Below, piece by piece: positions 33,471 through 42,541 of a DNA stretch of 64,000 bases. How positions within the stretch are numbered: position 1 is the stretch's first letter; every line of letters starts with the position of its first letter. Source of the stretch: Trifolium pratense (Eukaryota > Streptophyta > Magnoliopsida > Fabales > Fabaceae); the NCBI RefSeq assembly GCF_020283565.1, contig NC_060063.1, positions 18,542,720 through 18,606,719 of the forward strand, written 5' to 3'. The translations under genes and the position numbers were made by a program. The notes under the pieces are model-generated. The model was not told where the DNA came from. It worked only from the letters and a program-made list of their open reading frames with translations, and did not search any database.

Positions 33471-34005
33471 AATTTAACTTCTCATTTTATTAGCTAAGCT
33501 CTCGGATAAATTTGAATTTATTTTTGTCGGAGAAGGAACTTAGTGTATCTGTCGTATTGTTAGGTTTAAGGTCTATATCTCACGCCGTATCCGTCCACAA
33601 ACTCAACTTTCATTTTTTTTTACTTTTTATCAAACAAATTTAACTTCTCATTTTATTAGCTACGCTCTCGGATAAATTTGAATTTATTTTTGTCGGAGAA
33701 GGAACTTAGTGTCTCCGTCGTAGTGTTAGGGTTACGGTCTATATCTCACGGCGTATTCGTCCACAAACTCAACTTTCATTTTTTTAGTTTTCTCATAAAA
33801 TTTAACTTCTAATTTTATTTGCCGGAGAAGGAACTTAGTGTATCTGTCATATTGTTAGGGTTAAGGTCTATATCTCACGCCGTATCCGTCCACAAACTCA
33901 ACTTTCATTTTTTTTTCCTTTTTATCAAACAAATTTAACTTCTAATTTTATTTGCTATGCTCTCGGATAAATTTGAATTTTATTTTTTCGGAGAAGGAAC
34001 TTAGT
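33471..34005. repeat. Tandem array 2, right part
   Basis: The array resumes after the insertion. The monomer interrupted at 10304 (112 bp from its start at 10192) is completed by 33476-33525 (50 bp), which gives exactly one 162-bp unit. Further starts are at 33526, 33692, 33821 (a 129-bp unit with an internal deletion) and about 33987, after which the repeat decays. Confidence 0.9.
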
Positions 34006-34347
34006 ATCTTCTGCATTAATTCTGATAGTAGAGCTATATATGCTGCATTAAATTATATATAACCACAGCCCTGTGTAATGTTGGATGGCTGAGATTTATC
34101 ATATAAACTTTTAATCACAAGCATTCATGTTTATCTAACGGTAGCCACGCCTAGTAGATTGACGCATACGCTGTACCCAATTATAGTCTCATTTCTTCTC
34201 AAATAATGCTATATAAAGACCTAATTCATTCATGTTTCGAAAACCCTAATTTCCCAATACTCATTTCTTCTCTCCATCTAATTCGTATCCTACATATATA
34301 TTTTTTCCGTTTTCAGAAAACCCTAAATTCACAATTTTTCTCAGACA
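34006..34347. other. Upstream region of the GRF zinc-finger gene
   Basis: Probable promoter and 5' leader for the plus-strand gene at 34348. It contains TGCTATATAAAGACC at about 34207 (TATA-like) and AAACCCTAA-type leader motifs at about 34241 and 34317. Nothing else is recognised. Confidence 0.45.
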
Positions 34348-34773
34348 ATGTCTTCCTCATCTGTAGCAAACTCAATGGCAGTCCAAATCCCAGACTGTGG
34401 TTGCAATAAACCAATGAGGATGTACATATCCAACTCAGGCGAAAACCCTAAACGACGATATTGGAAATGTCCAACTCATGGGGTAGGTTTGCTAACATAT
34501 CGTTGTATACTTGGTAATTCTGTTTCGATCAGACTTAAATTTGGTTAAATAAGATTTTGTTGATTCAAATTTAATTTCAAATTACATTTGCAGGGAGTTC
34601 AAAGTTGTAATCTTTTTGTATGGGATGATGAAATTGAAGGCCACCCTCCTTATGTGCGTCCAAATGCTCGTCCAAATGTTCGATCAAATGTTCGTCAATC
34701 AGAATCTGGACCCAGAAATTTTTTGGATTACAAATACTCAGAGAGAAACTGTGGGACAAACAGCTGTGGTTGA
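34348..34773 (+). CDS. GRF-type zinc-finger protein, two exons
   Basis: Exons 34348-34482 and 34594-34773 join in frame (GGG/GTAGGT donor, TTTGCAG acceptor) to give about 104 aa. The protein contains CGCNKPMRMYISNSG, NPKRRYWKCPTHG and SCNLFVWDDE. This is the CxC...NP-R-W-C...C-F-W-DE pattern of the GRF zinc finger, a single-stranded-nucleic-acid-binding module. It is followed by a short repeat-like PNARPNVRSNVR. The start is the first ATG after a plausible TATA box. A stop follows at SCG; another frame stays open for about 25 more codons, so the C-terminus may be truncated. It lies between array 2 and the B3-like genes. Confidence 0.65.
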
Positions 34774-35752
34774 AACTGCTCAGAATTGTTCCAAGAGGTG
34801 GCTTCAATTCTTAAAGAAAATCAATTCAATAAGGGGGATAAGATGAAGATGAAGCTACACTCCGAAAGGAATACATCAAAAATGTTTAGGAATTTGTTGT
34901 TTTGTTCTTGGATTATTTTCTTTGTTTATGTTATAATGTTTACTTAATTAATTTAACTAATTTTATTCGAAATTATTAATTTCCCAAATATTGTTGGATT
35001 TTGATAATCGTTTTTTATTTATTTTTAATCTTAATTTTTACAATTTTTGGTTTGTAAAATTGAAGTTTAAAATTCAATGAATGTGGAACTAAATAAGTGG
35101 ACATTAGGGATAAGGGACAGGATTGGTTAGAGTGATTATAGGGTTGTGGAGTTATTATTGCGTTTTTCAACTTCCCAAACTTGAAAAACTCTGAAAAAGT
35201 ATACCTATTATTTGAGCTTATCAATACAATACCATCATTAACTGCTAACCAATTAATTTAGACATAGGGGCATGGAATTGGAGTTTACTCGTAAATAGTA
35301 GTGAAATTGGAGTTTACTCGAAAAGTATACCCAAAAGCAAATGATTATTGAGCTTATCAACATCCAAAATAGTAGTGAAATTGGAGTTTACTCGAAATCA
35401 AATGTTTACTTAATTGAAAACTAAGTAAACTCCGACTATTCTGACTTTTAATGGAGTTGTTTCGATTTTCACCAAAACAAAGTCTTTTTTCCATGACATT
35501 GGTCTTTTTTTTTTGACATAACAATGAATAATCGATGAAGCAAGTTAACAACATAGATATATCAGGCTAAATAAGGTAGAGTTTAAATTGATTGCATTCA
35601 AAATACCACATATCATTCAAAATATGTTCACAAACACATATGTGTTTGTAAACTGATGTCTGGCTACATATAAAAGTAGCATGTTTACACTTAATATTCA
35701 ACAACAACATAATTAAACATAAAACAGAAATAAACACATTAAAATGACTCTT
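34774..35752. other. Intergenic AT-rich region with short direct repeats
   Basis: No gene seen. GAAATTGGAGTTTACTCG occurs at about 35305 and 35379, with a partial copy at about 35275. This suggests small duplications. Frames here are short and unconvincing. Confidence 0.35.
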
Positions 35753-36900
35753 CTAACGCATCAACGAAACAACAATTAGGTCGTAAGGCGGATTCATCGA
35801 AAACTGGAGGATGTCACCAACTTTTGGCTTGTGCAAGTCAACGTAGTCGTACCAACCATCACCAAGGTATCTCTGCAATGAGCGTCCGGAATTTAAAATC
35901 TCACACTCATAAGTACGCTTCGTCTGCGCAGATCGCAGGTTAATCTCGGTCTTCCCTAATAGAGCTTGCTTCACAACCCAGCTAGGTATATGCTGTAAAA
36001 ATAGGATAAATTCAACATTATAGGATAAATTCAATCACTAAAACAAAGTCAATAACAGTTAATACATTATTTTAGTTATTGGTGTTAAACTAAAACAAAT
36101 TCATCAATAACAGTTAGAAAAGTACCAGTGTTTGTTTTTTTTTCAATTTCTGCATAGCTTTAGTTACTGGTGTTATCCAAACCACCTTTTCTTTTCTGAC
36201 CACATTTGGAGCAACATTCTGAACAGCCGTCTTACCAACCCTCCTAGCACCGTTGTTATCAGCCGTCTTATCAACCCTATTAGCACCGTTGTTAACAGCA
36301 TTCCTATCAACCCTCCTACAAACCCTCCTAGCAAACCCCTTAGCAACATTATCACCTTCATCGTCTGAACTTATCAATATTGCGTCAACAGGTTCTGGCT
36401 TAACTGGTGCCACGCCTAATGTCCTAAATAAACAAAGGGAAAAAACAACGATTGTAAAAGTTCATAGATCAATAAACTAACAAAAAACATACCTAATAAG
36501 GAAGCAATAAACATCAATAACTCAGATAACAACAACATCCTCTACAACAAACACAAAATTTGGTAAATCAACGAACCATCAACGTTTTAGGTCTTGATGT
36601 ATGAAAAAATATAAAAGGAACTCCAATAAAACGAACCAACTTTTTTATACTCTTTTTATCAAAAAATCACATGCACATCTTATTGAAGACAATTACAGGG
36701 TAACCTATTCAAAACGAACTCCAATAAAACGATAACAAAGCATAATAACACTTAAATCCCAAAAACATGCGATGAAAAGATATTAGAAACAGTAGCAATG
36801 AATAAATTTGAAACGAAAAAATACAAACTCATGTTGTCGATGAAAAGGGAAAGCGAAAACCAGTGGAAAAGACCGACCTTTGCCTCGATGATGACGCCAT
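35753..36900 (-). CDS. Short B3-like protein with SUMO-interacting-like motif (gene 2)
   Basis: Three exons, 36900-36878, 36423-36126 and 35992-35753, join in frame to give 186 aa. Exon 1 encodes MASSSRQR. Exon 2 has VDAILISSDDEGD, an aliphatic-serine-acidic motif like those that bind SUMO, then an arginine- and asparagine-rich imperfect repeat (RRVxKTA, NGARRV). Exon 3 has HIPSWVVKQALL, RYLGDGWYDYVDLHKPKVGD and ILQFSM, which fit the C-terminal strands of a B3 fold. It has the same three-exon plan, phases and motif order as the gene at 38105-39258, so the two are tandem paralogues. A DNA-binding role is inferred. Confidence 0.6.
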
Positions 36901-38104
36901 TCTGGTTGCTCCGATCTTCCGTTTTGGACGCTTAGAGGAGAAGGTGAGGGTTTCGTATCCGGAGTGTTGTTGGAGAATGGAAAAGTAATGTCTTTCGTTT
37001 CCCTAGGAAAATATTAAGTACAAAAACAAAGGGAAAATCTTTTGGTTTCCACCCATATGTGGTGTGGTTATGGTATCCGTTCAAAAGGAAACTTTTGGTT
37101 TCCACCTTTTGGTTTCCACGCACGTGTTTGTATTTATTCAATATTTAAAATTTTTACTCCTTATTGGGAACAAAAATTACAATTTATAATTTTAAAAATT
37201 AAAATTTATTTAATTTATTTTACAATTTTTTTAATATTTATATTTATTAAGAAAAATTACAATATATAATTTGGATATGCAAAAATCGATCCAAATTAAA
37301 CCGCATAATATTGGATCGGATTGGATCGGTTTTTTTTTATCTGTAATCCAAAACCGATGCAAACCGCAAATGAATTTATTTTCGGATCGGATGAGTTTTT
37401 GCCTCAAAACCGATCCAAACCGAACCGCGAGCAAGTAAATTCGAGCGAGGTGGAACATTTAGTTTATTTAGTTTATCGGTGTCGGACATAATTTAGTATA
37501 ACTATTAGTGTCGTTGTCGGGCACCGACACAGACACACCTAATCTAAGGATTATCGGTGTCGGGCATAATTTAGTATAATTGTTAGTATCGGTGCCGGAC
37601 ACCGACACAGACACACCTAACCTAAGGAGCGTCGGTGCTTCCTAGTCCGAAACCCTATAATGGTAGGTAGAACAGCCACAATTTGTAGCAACAATTACCA
37701 ATGGTACTTAATAGTTTACACAACTTCCAAAATAATGTCATCTACAAAATGTTTTACAAAGAAACCATTTTTTTTTCTTTTTTACGTCGAACATATATTT
37801 TTTTAAGGTATGGGGTGATTTTGTTTCCTTTATGCCTTTATGTTTTGTTGGTTTTGCAACTCATCTCATTTTCACACTTTTTATGATAGCAAAATATATG
37901 TTCATACCACAAACAGAAATACCATAATATATTCATAATTGTTCAAATGTTGTACTTAGAAGTTAACACAACCATGACAAGCTTAAAAAAAAAGACATAC
38001 AAATCACCGAGTCATTAAACATAGTTCATACATAATTAAAACACCATTGATTACAACACCATAGATATCAAAGCAGTAGGACATAGAAAGAGGACGCGGT
38101 CCAA
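36901..38104. other. Intergenic: inverted GATCCAAACCG repeats, duplicated GACACCGACA block, satellite seed
   Basis: About 37280-37435 contains repeated and inverted versions of ACCGATCCAAACCG and GGATCGGAT, like parts of plant hAT-type MITEs. At about 37438-37475 there is a single copy of AATTCGAGCGAGGTGGAA-ATTTAGTTTATTT, which is also a segment of array 3. At about 37471-37640 a block of about 83 bp containing ATAATTTAGTATAA and CACCGACACAGACACACC is present twice. No gene is seen. Confidence 0.45.
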
Positions 38105-39258
38105 TCAACGACGATCTTCGTGGCGGATCAACTTTACCATCAAGCGGGTCTTAGAGCTCGACACAATGAATTTCAACTTGTCACCAATCCTTGGCTTTAG
38201 GTCTTCCAAATAGTCATACCAACCATCTCCAAGATATCTCACAAACATCCCTCTCTCGGGCGGAGCCAAAATACTGCACCGATAAGTACGGCCGTTGTCC
38301 ACTGAATCCAAAATAATACCTTTCTTATGCAACAACGCTGATTGAACGATCCAAGATGGGACATGCTGCACAGTTTGCAAAAATTAGTAATAACAATGAG
38401 AGATTAAACTAAAATTAGTAATACATAAAACTATAAACTAAACTCATAATCATGTTAAAAAAACTCAGTCATACCAAACAGATTACTAACATTTTTTTTG
38501 GTAAGGACATGCCTAATAAAGTTTAAAATAATACGTTTTTTTTAAGCATATAGATGCGGCAGTTCATAAACTTACCAATGTTTGAGGCTTCCTCCAATTC
38601 CCAAGAGCCGCAGTAACCTCCTTTGACCAGCCCCATTCACCAAAAACATCCTCAACAACCTCTTCATCATCCGAGCTGATGTAGATTGTTTCAATCTCTT
38701 CCTCAATGTGGACAACGTTTTTGTTTTTGTTCCTATTTCAAAGCCACAGATTATAGTTTAAATACACCATTTCGGAATAAAAAAAAAATTAAAGATGCAA
38801 CGAAATCTACATGCAATCATCATATAAGCAAGTTACGGTGACCATTTCATTATTTTTAATTTTTTCGGCAAATAAACATGAATAACTACATGATCTGCTT
38901 ACAAAAGTTTTAAAAAAATCAAATTTTTCCTCTTTTTAATTAGAGATCCAACATCAATCAACTATTTTCTCCTTTTTTAACAACGGATTCTTATAGATCA
39001 ATATTAAAAAAAAAGTATTTTTTTTAAAAAAAAAGAAACAACAATAAAAAAACGAGCATGGCATCTGAATCAAAATAACAAAAAACAACAATAGAAACGG
39101 CGTAGACTACATGAACAGCTCGAAGACATGGGTATGATGCAAAAGCAGAAACCTTTTAAACAACAACATCAAAGGAAAAACGAGTTTTTTACTACGGCGA
39201 ATGAGAAATCGAACCTTTGCTTCGACGATGATGCCGTCGCTCTCGTCGATCTTGTCAT
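38105..39258 (-). CDS. Short B3-like protein with SUMO-interacting-like motif (gene 3)
   Basis: Three exons, 39258-39215, 38732-38576 and 38365-38105, give 153 aa in one frame. Exon 1 is MTRSTRATASSSKQR. Exon 2 has ETIYISSDDEEVVEDVF, again a hydrophobic core followed by serine and acid. Exon 3 has HVPSWIVQSALL, MFVRYLGDGWYDYLEDLKPRIGD and KLKFIV, the B3-like end. It matches gene 2 in exon number, intron phases (2 then 0) and motif order but lacks its basic repeat. Array 3 begins only about 240 bp upstream of its ATG. Confidence 0.6.
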
Positions 39259-39500
39259 TCTTCAACTTCGGAACGGTTGCAAGTGTTTGTTGTTTTTTTG
39301 TGGACTTAATGGAGAAGGAGAATAAGTATGGAGAAGGAGTGTAAGTGAAGAGGTTTAGTATGTGTTTGTATTGGAAAACGCGATACCTACAGTTACACGC
39401 GTATCCTAACTTCTCCCTTTTTATTTTATTTTAATAACAAAATTTAACACAGATCTGAAAAAAAAATTATAAAATTTTATTACAATTTTTATTTTATTAT

Positions 39501-41778
39501 AACCACATTTAGAAAAGTACTCCGACAATAACGCACGACTCAAATTCGAGCGAGGTGGAATATTTAGTTTATTTCATTTTAATGTGCAAATCATCTCATT
39601 TGATTGAGTATATGTCGTATTGACGAGATAATAGGTCGTAGAGTAGCTCGGGTGAATCGGATCATAACCACATTTAGAAAAGTACTCCGACAATAACGCA
39701 CGAGTCAAATTCGAGCGAGGTGGAATATTTAGTTTATTTCATTTTAATGTGCAAATCATCTCATTTGATTGAGTATATGTCGTATTGACCAGATAATAGG
39801 TCGTAGAGTAGCTCGGGTGAATCGGATCATAACCACATTTAGAAAAGTACTCCGACAATAACGCACGAGTCAAATTCGAGCGAGGTGGAATATTTAGTTT
39901 ATTTCATTTTAATGTGCAAATCATCTCATTTGATTGAGTATATGTCGTATTGACGAGATAATAGGTCGTAGAGTAGCTCGGGTGAATCGGATCATAACCA
40001 CATTTAGAAAAGTACTCCGACAATAACGCACGAGTCAAATTCGAGCGAGGTGGAATATTTAGTTTATTTCATTTTAATGTGCAAATCATCTCATTTGATT
40101 GAGTATATGTCGTATTGACCAGATAATAGGTCGTAGAGTAGCTCGGGTGAATCGGATCATAACCACATTTAGAAAAGTACTCCGACAATAACGCACGAGT
40201 CAAATTCGAGCGAGGTGGAATATTTAGTTTATTTCATTTTAATGTGCAAATCATCTCATTTGATTGAGTATATGTCGTATTGACCAGATAATAGGTCGTA
40301 GAGTAGCTCGGGTGAATCGGATCATAACCACATTTAGAAAAGTACTCCGACAATAACGCACGAGTCAAATTCGAGCGAGGTGGAATATTTAGTTTATTTC
40401 ATTTTAATGTGCAAATCATCTCATTTGATTGAGTATATGTCGTATTGACGAGATAATAGGTCGTAGAGTAGCTCGGGTGAATCGGATCATAACCACATTT
40501 AGAAAAGTACTCCGACAATAACGCACGAGTCAAATTCGAGCGAGGTGGAATATTTAGTTTATTTCATTTTAATGTGCAAATCATCTCATTTGATTGAGTA
40601 TATGTCGTATTGACGAGATAATAGGTCGTAGAGTAGCTCGGGTGAATCGGATCATAACCACATTTAGAAAAGTACTCCGACAATAACGCACGAGTCAAAT
40701 TCGAGCGAGGTGGAATATTTAGTTTATTTCATTTTAATGTGCAAATCATCTCATTTGATTGAGTATATGTCGTATTGACCAGATAATAGGTCGTAGAGTA
40801 GCTCGGGTGAATCGGATCATAACCACATTTAGAAAAGTACTCCGACAATAACGCACGAGTCAAATTCGAGCGAGGTGGAATATTTAGTTTATTTCATTTT
40901 AATGTGCAAATCATCTCATTTGATTGAGTATATGTCGTATTGACCAGATAATAGGTCGTAGAGTAGCTCGGGTGAATCAGATCATAACCACATTTAGAAA
41001 AGTACTCCGACAATAACGCACGAGTCAAATTCGAGCGAGGTGGAATATTTAGTTTATTTCATTTTAATGTGCAAATCATCTCATTTGATTGAGTATATGT
41101 CGTATTGACCAGATAATAGGTCGTAGAGTAGCTCGGGTGAATCGGATCATAACCACATTTAGAAAAGTACTCCGACAATAACGCACGAGTCAAATTCGAG
41201 CGAGGTGGAATATTTAGTTTATTTCATTTTAATGTGCAAATCATCTCATTTGATTGAGTATATGTCGTATTGACCAGATAATAGGTCGTAGAGTAGCTCG
41301 GGTGAATCGGATCATAACCACATTTAGAAAAGTACTCCGACAATAACGCACGAGTCAAATTCGAGCGAGGTGGAATATTTAGTTTATTTCATTTTAATGT
41401 GCAAATCATCTCATTTGATTGAGTATATGTCGTATTGACCAGATAATAGGTCGTAGAGTAGCTCGGGTGAATCAGATCATAACCACATTTAGAAAAGTAC
41501 TCCGACAATAACGCACGAGTCAAATTCGAGCGAGGTGGAATATTTAGTTTATTTCATTTTAATGTGCAAATCATCTCATTTGATTGAGTATATGTCGTAT
41601 TGACCAGATAATAGGTCGTAGAGTAGCTCGGGTGAATCGGATCATAACCACATTTAGAAAAGTACTCCGACAATAACGCACGAGTCAAATTCGAGCGAGG
41701 TGGAATATTTAGTTTATTTCATTTTAATGTGCAAATCATCTCATTTGATTGAGTATATGTCGTATTGACCAGATAATA
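39501..41778. repeat. Tandem array 3, 165-bp monomer, about 13.8 copies
   Basis: AACCACATTTAGAAAAGTAC recurs every 165 bp from 39501 (39666, 39831, 39996 and so on to 41646). Copies are nearly identical. Two sites vary: GACGAG or GACCAG near the end, and ATCGG or ATCAG. The ATCAG form occurs in the units starting at 40821 and 41316, three units (495 bp) apart, which hints at a higher-order repeat. The array stops abruptly after GACCAGATAATA at 41778. The monomer is unrelated by eye to arrays 1 and 2. Confidence 0.95.
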
Positions 41779-42541
41779 AGAATTTAACCCTTGGCAAAAA
41801 CCTATCGTTAATAATGCCTCGTTTAATTTGAGTAAGTTGTGATATTTATTATTATTTATTTTTTGTAATCCACTTATTTTAAATGACTTTATGTTTGGTC
41901 CTTTTTATTTAATTTAATGTAATTTAAATGTGTTATAGAAACTAAATTTAGATCTATTTTTTTTTGAAACATGATCTAAGTGTATAAATATATAATTACG
42001 GAATGAAACATTTACAAATGAAATTGTCACAGTCTAGCGGATATGTTATTTGTCCATCATGTTCAGGTCCTTGGTTCGAACCTCCTCTGTTCCACTTTTT
42101 TTTTAATTTATTTCCACTGCAGTTAACAGTTAAAAACAAATTTAAAAATGTAGCAAACAAGATTCGAACCCACATCCTGCTTGCAATATGAAACACCTTA
42201 AACCACTGACACACTTCTAAACCATTTGAATTATTATGCATTATGAATCTTAAAATAATATCACATTCAACCTTCAGTTTTATAAAATTTGCATCAATGT
42301 CTACCTTCCAACCATCAATATAAGCCTGAATTAGTGTTCATATTAAGCAAACAATATGAACTTGCATCAATTTCTCAAACTTTAATAAAACTTGTATAAA
42401 TTAAATTTAACAAACATCGAATCCCAAACTTTAATTTTGTTTCAATATCTCCAAAATAATTATCCACAAACATTACACCCAAAATCATCCATAAACATTA
42501 CCTAACTATTACCAAAATACATTCAAATCTACTCAAAATAG
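41779..42541. other. Spacer with two opposed tRNA-like (Pol III) promoters
   Basis: On the plus strand, TCTAGCGGATATG (A-box-like, about 42034) is followed by GGTTCGAACCT (B-box-like, about 42074). On the minus strand, GTCAGTGGTTTAAGG (about 42209) is followed by GGGTTCGAATC (about 42165). These could be two SINE heads in inverted orientation. I find no clear tails or target duplications. The remaining sequence is AT-rich, downstream of the transposase gene. Confidence 0.35.

Noticed and set aside
39501..41778. CRISPR-like array
   Set aside because: The repeat is 165 bp with no unique spacers, in a plant nuclear context. It is a satellite.
42003..42080. A functional tRNA gene
   Set aside because: Only A- and B-box-like motifs are present; no cloverleaf with paired acceptor and anticodon stems could be drawn.
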